Positions 30,225-41,060 of a DNA stretch of 64,000 nucleotides are shown here, one piece after another. The notes under the pieces were generated by a model. The model ran no database searches and was not told the origin of the DNA. It saw nothing but the letters and a program-made list of their open reading frames with translations. The position numbers and the translations under genes were made by a program. Numbering within the stretch: the first letter of the stretch is position 1; each line of letters opens with the position of its first letter. The DNA is taken from positions 496,001-560,000 of the forward strand of contig CACNLV010000001.1 in NCBI GenBank assembly GCA_902621345.1, read 5' to 3'. Origin of the DNA: an uncultured Pelagibacteraceae bacterium. Its GTDB lineage: Bacteria; Pseudomonadota; Alphaproteobacteria; Pelagibacterales; Pelagibacteraceae.

Positions 30225-32012
30225 ATGTTAGATTTTTTGAAAAAAAATATATTTATAATCATTCTTTCTACTATCACACTATTTATTGGTTTTTTAACAT
30301 TTTTAACATTCATTGACCGAAGTTTCATTGAATTAAATCAAAATAATTTACAATTTTTATTAATTCTTAACATCGTTCTACTTTTTTTATTGTTTGCATT
30401 CATTTTTGTTGAAATTAAAAAATCTATTAAAAATGATATTGATAAAGATGGTTTAAATTCTAATAAAAAATATATTACTTATTTTTCACTTTTTACGTTG
30501 ATACCATCAATATTGATCTCAGTATTTTCATTATTCTTATTCTCTTTTGCCTTAGAAAAATATTTTGATAAAAAAGTTACAACAGTTGTAAATAATTCTT
30601 ATGAGCTGGCAAAAAATTATGTTCAAGAGGTAAGAAATAAAGTTGAAGCAGATATTATATTGATCGCTTTTGATACTAACAAAAGTGCTAATTTTTTGAA
30701 TAATGATGAAAAAGAGTATTTAAGATTTTTAAGAACGCAAAAACTGATAAGAAATGTTGATGAAATACATATTATTGATAAAGATAAGAAACTATTATTT
30801 ACATCAGAACAAAAGAATAAATATCGTCCCCCAGTAGATAAAGCATTAAACCTAGTTTTAGATGATGATCGACCTTTAAAAATTGTTGATGCCCAAAATA
30901 ACATATCTGCAGCCATAATAAGATTACAAGCTTTTGAAGATCGTTTTTTATATGTTATAAAATTCTTAGATGAAAATATTTCATCGTATTTATCTGAGTC
31001 TCAAGAGGCAATTAATTTTTATTATACTGTAGAAGAAAGAAGCACTGGAATAAAGATTTCATTTATTTTGATTTATATAATAGTAGTTACTTTATTATTA
31101 TTTATATCGATTACTATTGCTATTAGATTTTCATCAAGATTTTTCAGATCAATCAATAATTTGATTTTGGCATCTACAGAAATCGGGCAAGGAAATTTAG
31201 ATTCAAAAGTACCTGAAATTAAAACAGACAAGGATATGGAAATTTTGAATAAAAATTTTAATTCAATGATAAGCAGACTTAAAAATCAACAAGAAAAATT
31301 GATTATCAATGAAAGATATAAAGCCTGGGGTAATTTATCAAGAAAACTAGCTCACGAAATTAAAAATCCTTTAACACCAATTCAATTAACTATCGATAGA
31401 ATAAAGGACAAATACACAAGTAAAATTTCAAATGAGGACCAAGCTAATTTTAAAGAAAATTTAAAAATTATTAACAATCAAATTAAACAGATCGAAAATC
31501 TTGTGAATGAATTTTCTGATTTTGCAAGAATGCCAAAACCAATTTTTAAAGAAAATGACTTAAACAAAATGTTAAAAGAAAATTTTAGATTGCTTTCTGA
31601 GATAGATAAATCTATAAAATTAGAATTTATATCTAGAGAAGAACAAACAATCTTAGAATGTGATAAAGAACAAATAAATAGAGTATTTTTTAATTTAATT
31701 AAAAATTCTATTGAGAGTATTCAACAAAAATCTTATAAAAACCCCGATTTTAGTAAGAAAATATCAATTGAAATTTTGGATAATAATGACCATATTCTAA
31801 TTACTCTCATAGATAATGGTATTGGATTTAATAATTTAAATAATAGGATTGATGAAATATTTACACCTTATTTTACCACAAAAAAAAATGGAACAGGATT
31901 AGGCTTATCAATTGTAAATAAAATTATTAATGATCATGGAGGTGAAATCAATTTTTACCCAATAAACGATGGTGCAAAAATAGAGATTCAATTTAATAAA
32001 AGATGGCAATAG
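30225..32012 (+). CDS. ntrY: NtrY-like sensor histidine kinase
   Basis: TM segments, HAMP-like region, SRKLAHEIKNPLTPIQLTIDRIKDKY, HATPase GTGLGLSIVNKII. Confidence 0.9.
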   Translation: MLDFLKKNIFIIILSTITLFIGFLTFLTFIDRSFIELNQNNLQFLLILNIVLLFLLFAFIFVEIKKSIKNDIDKDGLNSNKKYITYFSLFTLIPSILISVFSLFLFSFALEKYFDKKVTTVVNNSYELAKNYVQEVRNKVEADIILIAFDTNKSANFLNNDEKEYLRFLRTQKLIRNVDEIHIIDKDKKLLFTSEQKNKYRPPVDKALNLVLDDDRPLKIVDAQNNISAAIIRLQAFEDRFLYVIKFLDENISSYLSESQEAINFYYTVEERSTGIKISFILIYIIVVTLLLFISITIAIRFSSRFFRSINNLILASTEIGQGNLDSKVPEIKTDKDMEILNKNFNSMISRLKNQQEKLIINERYKAWGNLSRKLAHEIKNPLTPIQLTIDRIKDKYTSKISNEDQANFKENLKIINNQIKQIENLVNEFSDFARMPKPIFKENDLNKMLKENFRLLSEIDKSIKLEFISREEQTILECDKEQINRVFFNLIKNSIESIQQKSYKNPDFSKKISIEILDNNDHILITLIDNGIGFNNLNNRIDEIFTPYFTTKKNGTGLGLSIVNKIINDHGGEINFYPINDGAKIEIQFNKRWQ

Positions 32013-33358
32013 AAATTTTAATAGTTGATGATAACGCTGACATAAGAAATATTCTTAATGAACTAATACTAGATGCAGGTTATAAGACTAGAGTTGCAGC
32101 GAATTATAATCAGGCGCTCTCAGAAATAGATAAAAAAATACCAGATGTTGCAATTTTAGATGTCAAACTAGACAAAGGTGATAATGATGGTATTGAATTA
32201 TTGTCTCATATTAAATCAAAAAATAATGATGTTCCAGTAATTATAATTACTGGTCACGCTAATGTTGAACTTGCAGTAAGTGCACTTAAACATGGAGCCT
32301 TTGAATTTATTGAAAAACCTTTTGATAAAACAAGACTGTTAAATTTTATTAAAAGAGCTGTCGAAAATTTAAATTTAAAATCACAAAATAAAGAATATGA
32401 AACAAAATTATTCTATTCTTATGATTTAGTGGGTAATAGTAAAAATATATCCTCTATAAGAGACCAAATTGAAAAAATTTCAATTACAGAAAGTCGTATT
32501 TTAATTAATGGACCATCTGGTTCTGGAAAAGAATTAATAGCAAGAAAAATTCATAAAAAATCTAAGAGAAATAGTAAACCTTTTATTATATTAAATGGTG
32601 CTTTACTTGACTCAAATAAATATGAATTAGAGTTGTTTGGAGAGGAAAAGGATAATGGTTCCATATCTTACGGTGCTCTTGAAAAAGCTAATGAAGGAAC
32701 TTTACTAATTGATCAAGTTTCAGAAATACCATTAGCAATACAATCAAAAATTTTAAGAGTTTTAACAGACCAAAAGTTTAAAAGATTAAATGGAAGTAGT
32801 GACATAAATGTAGATGTTAGAATTATCTGTTCATCAAGTAAAGATTTAAAAGAAGAGATAAAGATAGGTAATTTCAGAGAAGATCTTTATCATCGTTTAA
32901 ATGTGTTTGAAATAAACGTAAAACCTTTGAACGAAAGAATTTCGGATATACCATTGTTGATAGATTATTTCTCTGGTTTAATATCTGAAAGTTATAGTAT
33001 AAGTAAATTGAATATCGATTCTGATAGTAGTTATATTTTAAATCATAATTGGAAAGGAAACGTTAGAGAGTTAAGAAATTTGATTGAGAGAATTGCTATT
33101 TTACAACCAGATACTAAAGATAAAGTGTCAAATATTGTTAAAGAATCACTTAAAAATGATAGTTACGTTGAAAAAGTAAATGAAAATACTCTTTCAATAC
33201 CATTAAAAGAGGCTAGAGAAAAATTTGAAAAAGAGTATTTAACAATGCAATTAAAAAAATTTAATGGAAATATATCTAAAACAGCAAATTTTGTAGGAAT
33301 GGAAAGAAGTGCTCTTCATAGGAAGCTAAAAGGCTTGGGAATAAAAGAGTTTAATTAA
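32003..33358 (+). CDS. ntrX: NtrX-like response regulator with degenerate sigma54-type AAA+ domain
   Basis: REC domain (ILIVDDNADIRNIL, VAILDVKL), Walker A NGPSGSGKE, Fis-type HTH C-terminus; downstream of ntrY. Confidence 0.9.
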   Translation: MAIEILIVDDNADIRNILNELILDAGYKTRVAANYNQALSEIDKKIPDVAILDVKLDKGDNDGIELLSHIKSKNNDVPVIIITGHANVELAVSALKHGAFEFIEKPFDKTRLLNFIKRAVENLNLKSQNKEYETKLFYSYDLVGNSKNISSIRDQIEKISITESRILINGPSGSGKELIARKIHKKSKRNSKPFIILNGALLDSNKYELELFGEEKDNGSISYGALEKANEGTLLIDQVSEIPLAIQSKILRVLTDQKFKRLNGSSDINVDVRIICSSSKDLKEEIKIGNFREDLYHRLNVFEINVKPLNERISDIPLLIDYFSGLISESYSISKLNIDSDSSYILNHNWKGNVRELRNLIERIAILQPDTKDKVSNIVKESLKNDSYVEKVNENTLSIPLKEAREKFEKEYLTMQLKKFNGNISKTANFVGMERSALHRKLKGLGIKEFN

Positions 33359-34749
33359 TGAATATTATTATTTGTGGTGCAGGTAGAGTAGGCTTTACCA
33401 TAGCAAAACTGTTAAGTGACCAAGGTCACTCTATAACAGTTATTGATCAATCTAGTGAAGATATTCAAAAGATTAATGATAGTTTGGATGTTAAAGCTAT
33501 AGTTGGAAAAGCAACATATCCTTCAATTCTTGAAAAGGCTAATGCACCAGAAACAGATATGATAATTGCTGTCACCAGAAATGACGAAATTAACATGTTA
33601 ATTTGTCAAATAGCTTATTCTATTTTTAATATACCTAAAAAAATTGCAAGAATAAGATCCCAGGATTATTTAAATCCTAAATTTACAAGAGTGTATAGTA
33701 AAGAAAATTTACCTATTGATGTAATAATCTCACCAGAAATTGAAATTGCGAAATCTATTCAAAGAAAATTAGAGGCACCCGGAGCTTTAGATAGTGTCCC
33801 TTTTACTGATAACAAAATTAGGTTACTTGAAATTTTAATTAAAAAAAATTGTGAATCAATTAACATTAAATTTAATGAATTAACCAAAAAATACCCAAAG
33901 TTAGATGCTAATATAATCGCAATTAATCGAGATGAAAAATTCTTCATACCCAAAAAGACAGACGCTGTTAAGGAAAATGATAAAATTTATGTAATTATTA
34001 ATTCTTTGCAGATGGGTGAGACATTACAAGCTTTTGGTCATAACGAAAGGATATCAAAAAAAATTTTAATAATTGGTGGTGGAAATATTGGTTTTAACTT
34101 AGCAAAAAATATAGAGGAAACTTTAGACACTGTAAGAGTGAAAATAGTCGAGAAAAATAAAGAACGTGCTGAATATTTAGCGAGTCAACTTAATGATACA
34201 ATTGTCATTAATGGTGACGGTTTAGACGAGGAAGTTTTAGTAGAAGCTAATATGGAAGAAGCAGAAACTGTTTTGGCATTAACTAATGATGATGAAGATA
34301 ATTTAATGGTAAGTGTTTTAGTTGAAAAATTTACCAAAGATCAAAAAGATATAGAGGAAAAAAGAACTATGGCTCTTATTAATAAACCTAACTATTCATT
34401 ATTACAATCCTCATTAAAGATTGATGATTTAATTGATCCAAGAATGAGCACAGTCTCAAGTATTTTGAAACATGTACACAAAGGAACTATTGAAAATGCT
34501 TATACAGTATCAAATGGTGAATTTGAAATTATTGAGGCAGAAGTTATCGAGACATCTGAATTAATTGGTAAAGAATTAAAAAATTCAAATCTTCCAGATG
34601 AATTAAGAATTGGCGCTATATTAAGAGATGACAAAGTTATTATTCCTAGATCAAATTTTATTTTCAAAAAGGATGATAAAGTTGTTTTTATAGTTAAAAA
34701 AGACACTATCCCGTTTGTAGAAAACATTTTTAGGTTAAGTTCAGTTTAA
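33358..34749 (+). CDS. trkA: Trk system potassium uptake protein TrkA
   Basis: Two NAD-binding RCK-N domains: IIICGAGRVGFTIAKLL and ILIIGGGNIGFNLAKNI. Confidence 0.95.
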   Translation: MNIIICGAGRVGFTIAKLLSDQGHSITVIDQSSEDIQKINDSLDVKAIVGKATYPSILEKANAPETDMIIAVTRNDEINMLICQIAYSIFNIPKKIARIRSQDYLNPKFTRVYSKENLPIDVIISPEIEIAKSIQRKLEAPGALDSVPFTDNKIRLLEILIKKNCESINIKFNELTKKYPKLDANIIAINRDEKFFIPKKTDAVKENDKIYVIINSLQMGETLQAFGHNERISKKILIIGGGNIGFNLAKNIEETLDTVRVKIVEKNKERAEYLASQLNDTIVINGDGLDEEVLVEANMEEAETVLALTNDDEDNLMVSVLVEKFTKDQKDIEEKRTMALINKPNYSLLQSSLKIDDLIDPRMSTVSSILKHVHKGTIENAYTVSNGEFEIIEAEVIETSELIGKELKNSNLPDELRIGAILRDDKVIIPRSNFIFKKDDKVVFIVKKDTIPFVENIFRLSSV

Positions 34750-34753
34750 TTTC

Positions 34754-36160
34754 ATGATAAAATTACAGGTCAAATATCTTAGCTTTTTTTTTGCAGTTAT
34801 TTCTTTATTGTCTTTTTTTAATATAATTTACTCTTATTACTTAAATTTTTACCTAAATTTAAATACTTACTATTACTGCTTAATTGCTTCTATTTTTCTT
34901 TCAGTGTTATTTTTTAAAGTCAAATCTCATGAAAAAAAATTTTCCATTTTCGACAAGATATTAACAGTTTTTTTTGGGTATTTACTTATACCTGTTATTT
35001 TATCAATACCTTTTTATTTTAGTATTTATAACTTAACTTTTTTAAATTCTTATTTTGAGGCCATTTCTGGTTTTACATCTACTGGATTTAGTATTTTTGA
35101 TAATATTAAACATATAGACCAAAGTATTATTTTGTGGAGATCCTCCACTCAATGGATAGGTGGATTGTATTTTCTTTTTTCGATCATATTCTTAATAGAC
35201 ATATATGATGAAAGTTTTAAAAAATCTTTAACTAATTATCTTTCATTTGATAGTAGTGAAATTTTCAAACAAGCTATTAAAATTTTTTTACTATATTCTT
35301 TTTTAACATTATTTATCTTTCTAGTTTTAAACATATTTTCTGTACGAACTTTCAATTCATTAAATCTAGCATTTAGTTTAATATCATCGGGTGGTTTTTT
35401 ACCCGATAATGATCTCACAAATATCATTAAAAATAACACTCAGATTATAATTTTATCTGTGCTGATGTTATTCTCTTTTTTTAGTATTTTCTTTAGTTAT
35501 AATTTAGTTTTTTTAAGAAATAGAAATATTAACTTTTTTTACGAAGATCTTCACTTAATTGTATATCTGGCAATAATTATATTAATTTTTCTTTTATTTT
35601 TTAGTTTTAATAAAGAATTTTCTGTAAATCTTTTGGCAATTGTGAGCAGCATGTCAAATATTGGTTTCTCACTTAAAACTGATCAAACAAACATGAGTTT
35701 AGTTTTTTTGATTTTAGTAATAATTGGCGGATCTTTCTTTTCCACAAGTTCTGGTTTGAGATTTGTAAAAATTTATTCCTTATTTAAATATTCAATCAAT
35801 CAAATCTTATCGTTTAGCAAACCCAAAAACGTTTTTATGAATAAATTAATATTTACAAAGATTAATTTTGATTTTAATGAGATTAACAAATATTTTTTGA
35901 CAATCATTATTTTTATTGTTTCGCTTTTTATATTTACTTCTATACTTAGTATCAGTGGAATAAGTTTTGAAAATTCTTTCAAATTATCAATTTTAACTTT
36001 AATGAATACTGTAAATTCATCTATATATGGATTGACAGATTTTAATTTTAATAATTTACATTTTTTAACAAAATACTGTTTTATTTTATTTATGATTATC
36101 GGTAGAATTGAATTGTTAACAATTTTACTAATTTTAAAAAAATTTTTATTTAAAAATTAA
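34754..36160 (+). CDS. trkH: Trk potassium uptake protein TrkH
   Basis: Polytopic; YFEAISGFTSTGFSIF; LWRSSTQWIGGL; after trkA. Confidence 0.92.
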   Translation: MIKLQVKYLSFFFAVISLLSFFNIIYSYYLNFYLNLNTYYYCLIASIFLSVLFFKVKSHEKKFSIFDKILTVFFGYLLIPVILSIPFYFSIYNLTFLNSYFEAISGFTSTGFSIFDNIKHIDQSIILWRSSTQWIGGLYFLFSIIFLIDIYDESFKKSLTNYLSFDSSEIFKQAIKIFLLYSFLTLFIFLVLNIFSVRTFNSLNLAFSLISSGGFLPDNDLTNIIKNNTQIIILSVLMLFSFFSIFFSYNLVFLRNRNINFFYEDLHLIVYLAIIILIFLLFFSFNKEFSVNLLAIVSSMSNIGFSLKTDQTNMSLVFLILVIIGGSFFSTSSGLRFVKIYSLFKYSINQILSFSKPKNVFMNKLIFTKINFDFNEINKYFLTIIIFIVSLFIFTSILSISGISFENSFKLSILTLMNTVNSSIYGLTDFNFNNLHFLTKYCFILFMIIGRIELLTILLILKKFLFKN

Positions 36161-36191
36161 TATATAATTGATATGTATCAGTTATATTTTT

Positions 36192-36268
36192 GCGCCCTTA
36201 GCTCAGCTGGATAGAGCATCGGTTTTCTAAACCGAGGGTCGTAGGTTCGAATCCTTCAGGGCGCGCCA
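36192..36268 (+). tRNA. tRNA-Arg (TCT)
   Basis: Cloverleaf GCGCCCT...AGGGCGC-G-CCA, anticodon loop TTTCTAA, T-loop GGTTCGAATCC; CCA encoded. Confidence 0.95.
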
Positions 36269-36357
36269 ATATTCACATTTTTTTTATAATTTTTTCCTAA
36301 TAATTTGCTTGACTTAATTTTTTTAAAATAACTTTTCCCTAAAACTTTTTCTTGAAG

Positions 36358-36408
36358 AGCGTTTTTTTACATGGTTAAATTATGAATATTCAAAACGCTG
36401 TTTTGAAT
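36358..36408 (+). promoter_or_regulatory. aapJ 5' leader with overlapping alternative hairpins
   Basis: agcgtttt (36358-36365) complements aaaacgct (36392-36399); the latter is also in a 9-bp hairpin attcaaaac-gct-gttttgaat (36388-36408). Confidence 0.4.
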
Positions 36409-36446
36409 TATTTGTTAACAAATAAATAATAACAGAAGGAAGAATA

Positions 36447-37487
36447 ATGTTTAAATACTTAAAACAATTAACTTCTTTAGTTGCTATGGTAGCTGTGTTG
36501 TTCACTTTTACAACAGAGTCTATGGCTGCTAAAAAATCTAAAACACTTAAAAACACTCAAAAAAAGGGTTTTGTAAGATGTGGGGTATCTCAAGGTCTTC
36601 CAGGATTTTCTAACGCTGATGCTGCAGGAAATTGGACTGGTGTTGACGTTGATGTATGTAGAGCAGTAGCTGCTGCAGTACTAGGTGATGCAAACAAAGT
36701 TAAGTTTACACCATTAAGTGCTAAAGAAAGATTTACAGCTCTTACATCTGGTGAGATTGATATCTTATCAAGAAACACAACTTGGACTCTTTCTAGAGAT
36801 GCTGATATCGGACTTACTTTCGTAGGTGTAAACTTTTACGATGGTCAAGGTTTCATGGTAAGAAAAAGTTCAGGTATTACTTCAACAGGCCAATTCAAGG
36901 ATGGTATCTCAGCTTGTACAAACATTGGTACAACAACTGAGTTAAATATGAGAGATTTCTTTAATTCTAAAGGAATCAAATATGAGCCAGTAGCATTTGA
37001 AAAAGCTGATGAAGTCGTAGCTGCTTACGATGCAGGTAGATGTGATACTTACACTACTGATAAATCTGGTTTAGCTGCTCAAAGAACAAAAATGAAGAAC
37101 CCTGATGAACACATTGTTTTACCAGAAACTATTTCTAAAGAACCTTTAGGACCAGTTGTAAGACAAGGTGATTCAGTTTGGGAAGATATCGTAAGATGGT
37201 CTTTGAACACAATGATCGAAGCTGAAGAATATGGAATTACTTCAGCAAATGCAGACATGATGAAAACTTCTGACAATCCAGCAATCAAAAGATTAGTTGG
37301 AGCTGAAGGTGAATTAGGTGCTGCTTTTGGTCTAGACAATGACTGGAGCTTAAGAATTATCAAGCAAGTTGGTAATTACGGTGAAAGCTATAAGAGAAAT
37401 ATTGCTGACACTGGAATTTTACCTGATAGAGGTCCGAACCAATTATGGACAAAGGGCGGAATACTTTACGTTCCACCTGCAAGATAA
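36447..37487 (+). CDS. aapJ: General L-amino acid ABC transporter, periplasmic substrate-binding protein
   Basis: Signal peptide; GFVRCGVSQGLPGFSNADAAGNWTGVDVDVCRAVAAAVLGD; followed by aapQMP. Confidence 0.94.
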   Translation: MFKYLKQLTSLVAMVAVLFTFTTESMAAKKSKTLKNTQKKGFVRCGVSQGLPGFSNADAAGNWTGVDVDVCRAVAAAVLGDANKVKFTPLSAKERFTALTSGEIDILSRNTTWTLSRDADIGLTFVGVNFYDGQGFMVRKSSGITSTGQFKDGISACTNIGTTTELNMRDFFNSKGIKYEPVAFEKADEVVAAYDAGRCDTYTTDKSGLAAQRTKMKNPDEHIVLPETISKEPLGPVVRQGDSVWEDIVRWSLNTMIEAEEYGITSANADMMKTSDNPAIKRLVGAEGELGAAFGLDNDWSLRIIKQVGNYGESYKRNIADTGILPDRGPNQLWTKGGILYVPPAR

Positions 37488-37505
37488 TTTCAGTTTAAAA
37501 TACTT

Positions 37506-37538
37506 AAAAAGGGCTAGATTTTTCTAGCCCTTTTTTTT
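37506..37538 (+). terminator. Rho-independent terminator after aapJ
   Basis: aaaaa gggctag atttttctagccc tttttttt: GGGCTAGA/TCTAGCCC stem followed by T8. Confidence 0.9.
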
Positions 37539-37562
37539 ATAAATTCATATATTATCACATTT

Positions 37563-38714
37563 GTGAATCTGAAACTTAAAGACATTGTTCCTCAATTAAT
37601 CACAGTCATAGCTGTGGTCTTGATTTTTGGTTTTTTTACCTACAACGCTCAAATTAATATGGAAAATAGAGGTATTGATTTTGGATATGGCTTCTTATCG
37701 CAAGAGTCTTCTTTTGATGTTCAATTTTCTTTAATTGAATATGATGGATCTCACTCTTATTTCAGAGCTTATTTGGTTGGGTTATTAAACACAATTCTTG
37801 TTTCGGTTATAGGTATAATTATTGCTACAATTTTAGGTGTAATAGTTGGTGTTGCAAGATTATCTCCTAACTATTTAATCAATAAATTTGCAGCTTTCTA
37901 TGTTGAATTTTTTAGAAATATTCCATTACTACTTCAGATTTTCTTTTGGTATTTTGCGGCTTTAAGAGCCTTACCACTTCCACAAGATGCAGAAGCAATT
38001 TTTGGAGTTTTTTTCTTAACCATTAAAGGATTATATGTTCCTGCTTTTATTTGGCAAAATTTTAGTATTTTCTTTTATACACTCGTTGCAGCAGTAATAG
38101 CTATTATTGTAATACGAATTCACGCCAAAAAAGTTCAAGAAAATCAAGGTAAACAAATCCCAGTTTTTTTTATTTCATTAGGATTGATCTTTATTTTTCC
38201 TCTACTAAGTTTTTTAATAGGTGGAGTAAAACTTTCATTTGAAGTTCCTGTTCTTAAACAATTAGCAACTACATCTTTTATATATGAAGGAGGAGTAAGT
38301 TTACCCCCAGAATTAATTGCTTTAACATTATCCTTATCTTTATATACAGCGACATTTATTGCAGAATGTGTAAGAGCTGGAATTCAAGGAGTTGGTAAAG
38401 GTCAAAAAGAGGCAGCAGCATCAATAGGTCTAACACCAAATCAGGTGCTTAAATTAGTGATTATGCCACAAGCTCTAAGAATAATCATTCCACCAACAAC
38501 CAATCAATACCTTAATTTAACAAAAAATTCTTCTCTTGCAGCAGCAATAGCTTATCCAGATCTGGTCTTAGTTTTTGCAGGAACTGCATTAATGCAAACA
38601 GGTAAAGCCATTGAGATAGTTTCTATAACAATGTTTACTTATTTAACTCTAAGTATCTCGATTTCAATTTTGATGAATTGGTATAACAAAAAAATAGCAA
38701 TACAGGAAAAATAA
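37563..38714 (+). CDS. aapQ: General L-amino acid ABC transporter permease (GTG start)
   Basis: FRNIPLLLQIFFWYFAALRALPLP; EAAASIGLTPNQVLKLVIMPQALRIIIPP. Confidence 0.93.
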   Translation: MNLKLKDIVPQLITVIAVVLIFGFFTYNAQINMENRGIDFGYGFLSQESSFDVQFSLIEYDGSHSYFRAYLVGLLNTILVSVIGIIIATILGVIVGVARLSPNYLINKFAAFYVEFFRNIPLLLQIFFWYFAALRALPLPQDAEAIFGVFFLTIKGLYVPAFIWQNFSIFFYTLVAAVIAIIVIRIHAKKVQENQGKQIPVFFISLGLIFIFPLLSFLIGGVKLSFEVPVLKQLATTSFIYEGGVSLPPELIALTLSLSLYTATFIAECVRAGIQGVGKGQKEAAASIGLTPNQVLKLVIMPQALRIIIPPTTNQYLNLTKNSSLAAAIAYPDLVLVFAGTALMQTGKAIEIVSITMFTYLTLSISISILMNWYNKKIAIQEK

Positions 38715-40156
38715 TGTCTAAAATAAATTTTTTAAAACCTGATAGATCAAATTTAAATACCTTCTTGTATCTAGGTTCCTTTTTATTTTTGATTAGTTTC
38801 TTAGATGTTTTTTTTAATTCCTTTTTTGATTTAAATTTAACAGGTTTTTTACCCAATTTTTTGAGTTTTGTATTACCTTTAATATTAGGTTTTATCGGAC
38901 TATATTTTATTAGAATTGAATATAGCGGTATTAAAAGATTAGATTTATTAAATAAACATATAAATACTAATAATTTTAACGCTGTACTATCGTTATTAAT
39001 AATATTTATAATAATAAAATCAATTCCTCCCATACTTAGTTGGTTTGTAGTAGATGCTAGTTTTGCAGGTGACTCAAAAGATGTCTGTACAGGAACCGGT
39101 GCTTGTTGGACATATATAAAAGTTTGGATGAGAAGATTTATGTATGGAATGTATCCTAATGCAGAACAGTGGAGAATAAATTTGTCATTTATCGCCTTAG
39201 TATTACTTGGTTCTCTTGGTTATTTTGCTACTGATAAATTTAAGAAATATTTAACACTTTATTATGTAGTGATTTATCCTTTTATTGCTTTCCTATTTAT
39301 CTTTTTCTTTATTTCTGGTGGTCCTGTTTTTTTCGATTTTTCATATGGAATAATAGCTGCAATATTATCAATTATTATTGGATTTTTTATTCCAGGAAGA
39401 TTTAAGTTTTATTATTTTTTAATAGTTCCTTTAGCACTATATATAGTTCTTAAATATTTTCTTTTTTTTGAGGAATATATCGAATTAGGTAAATTAGATG
39501 GTCTAAATTGGGTTGAAACCGGCGCGTGGGGTGGTTTATCGCTTACATTTATTATTTCTTTTTTCTGTTTAATTTTCTGTTTCCCGATTGGTATGGCTTT
39601 CGCTCTTGGTAGAAGATCAGGTTTTCCATTGATTAGATACATTTCGGTTGGTTTCATAGAATTTTGGAGAGGTGTTCCGTTAATTACAGTTTTATTTATG
39701 TCAGCTGTTATGTTTCCGATGTTTTTACCAGAAGATTTTTTTATTGATAAATTAGTAAGAGCAATTATTGCTATTTCTTTGTTTGAGGCAGCATATGTTG
39801 CTGAAGTTATTCGAGGCGGATTGCAGGCTTTACCAAGAGGACAATATGAGGCAGCTAAATCTTTAGGCATGGGTTACTGGAAAATGCATATTTTTGTGAT
39901 TTTACCTCAGGCTTTGAAGTTAGTCATACCTGGAATTGCTAATACATTCTTAGCTTTAGTTAAAGACACTCCATTAATATTTGTTGTTGGTCTTTTAGAA
40001 ATTGTTGGAATGCTGAATTTAGCTAAAACAAATCCAGAATGGTTAGGTTTTGCTATGGAAGGATATGTGTTTGCAGCGATAATTTTCTGGATTATTTGTT
40101 ATGCAATGAGTAAATATAGTTATAATCTCGAACAAAAATATAAAACTGATAGATAA
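38714..40156 (+). CDS. aapM: General L-amino acid ABC transporter permease
   Basis: [55 protein letters not shown]; extended N-terminus. Confidence 0.93.
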   Translation: MSKINFLKPDRSNLNTFLYLGSFLFLISFLDVFFNSFFDLNLTGFLPNFLSFVLPLILGFIGLYFIRIEYSGIKRLDLLNKHINTNNFNAVLSLLIIFIIIKSIPPILSWFVVDASFAGDSKDVCTGTGACWTYIKVWMRRFMYGMYPNAEQWRINLSFIALVLLGSLGYFATDKFKKYLTLYYVVIYPFIAFLFIFFFISGGPVFFDFSYGIIAAILSIIIGFFIPGRFKFYYFLIVPLALYIVLKYFLFFEEYIELGKLDGLNWVETGAWGGLSLTFIISFFCLIFCFPIGMAFALGRRSGFPLIRYISVGFIEFWRGVPLITVLFMSAVMFPMFLPEDFFIDKLVRAIIAISLFEAAYVAEVIRGGLQALPRGQYEAAKSLGMGYWKMHIFVILPQALKLVIPGIANTFLALVKDTPLIFVVGLLEIVGMLNLAKTNPEWLGFAMEGYVFAAIIFWIICYAMSKYSYNLEQKYKTDR

Positions 40157-40161
40157 AATTT

Positions 40162-40896
40162 ATGTCTGAAAATATTATCCAAATAAACAATATGAACAAG
40201 TGGTTTGGAGATTTCCAAGTATTAAAATCAATAAATTTAGAAGTGAAGCCAAAACAAAAAATTGTAGTTTGCGGTCCATCAGGATCAGGTAAATCAACTT
40301 TGATAAGATGTATTAATCGACTAGAAGAACATCAAGAGGGTAATATAATTGTTGATGGAACAGAATTAACAGAGGATACAAAAAATATTGAACAAATAAG
40401 AGCAGAAGTTGGAATGGTTTTTCAACAATTCAATTTATTTCCACATTTATCAATTTTAGATAACTGCACACTTGCACCAATTTGGGTAAAGAAAATGCCA
40501 AAAAAAGAAGCTGAAGAATTAGCTTTAAAACATCTAGAAAGAGTTCAAATTTTAGATCAGGCACAAAAATATCCTGGACAATTATCCGGTGGTCAACAAC
40601 AAAGGGCTGCCATTGCTAGAGCTCTTTGTATGGAGCCAAAAATAATGCTTTTTGATGAACCAACCTCAGCTTTAGATCCTGAAATGATTAAAGAAGTATT
40701 AGATGTTATGGTTAATTTAGCAAAACAAGGTATGACAATGATAGTTGTTACACATGAAATGGGTTTTGCAAAAGAAGTGGCTGACCAAATGATATTTATG
40801 GACGAAGGTATGATAGTTGAAAAAGCAGATACTAAAGAGTTTTTTGCCAATCCAAAGAGTGATAGAACAAAACTTTTTTTAAGCCAGATACTATAG
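40162..40896 (+). CDS. aapP: General L-amino acid ABC transporter ATP-binding protein
   Basis: Walker [42 protein letters not shown]. Confidence 0.95.
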   Translation: MSENIIQINNMNKWFGDFQVLKSINLEVKPKQKIVVCGPSGSGKSTLIRCINRLEEHQEGNIIVDGTELTEDTKNIEQIRAEVGMVFQQFNLFPHLSILDNCTLAPIWVKKMPKKEAEELALKHLERVQILDQAQKYPGQLSGGQQQRAAIARALCMEPKIMLFDEPTSALDPEMIKEVLDVMVNLAKQGMTMIVVTHEMGFAKEVADQMIFMDEGMIVEKADTKEFFANPKSDRTKLFLSQIL

Positions 40897-41060
40897 AACG
40901 TTACTTTTGCAAGAAATATTTCTCTATTTCAGCCCTAAGTAATGCTTGACAGATATTTAAAATCCACTGTTTTTCAGCTAAATAAAAAAAAAATATTGGT
41001 TGCAGTAGGTTCTAAAAACTAGTTGAATTATGTTTTATAAAAATATTAAGAGGGGTCTTA

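Noticed and set aside
30285-30310. ttttttaacatttttaacatt repeat resembling a Pho box
   Set aside because: Units are 9 nt apart, not 11, and lie inside ntrY coding sequence; chance in AT-rich DNA.
38635-39033. 132-aa minus-strand ORF
   Set aside because: Antisense to aapQ/aapM; no motif or credible start context.
39412-39870. 152-aa minus-strand ORF
   Set aside because: Antisense to aapM with no recognisable motif.
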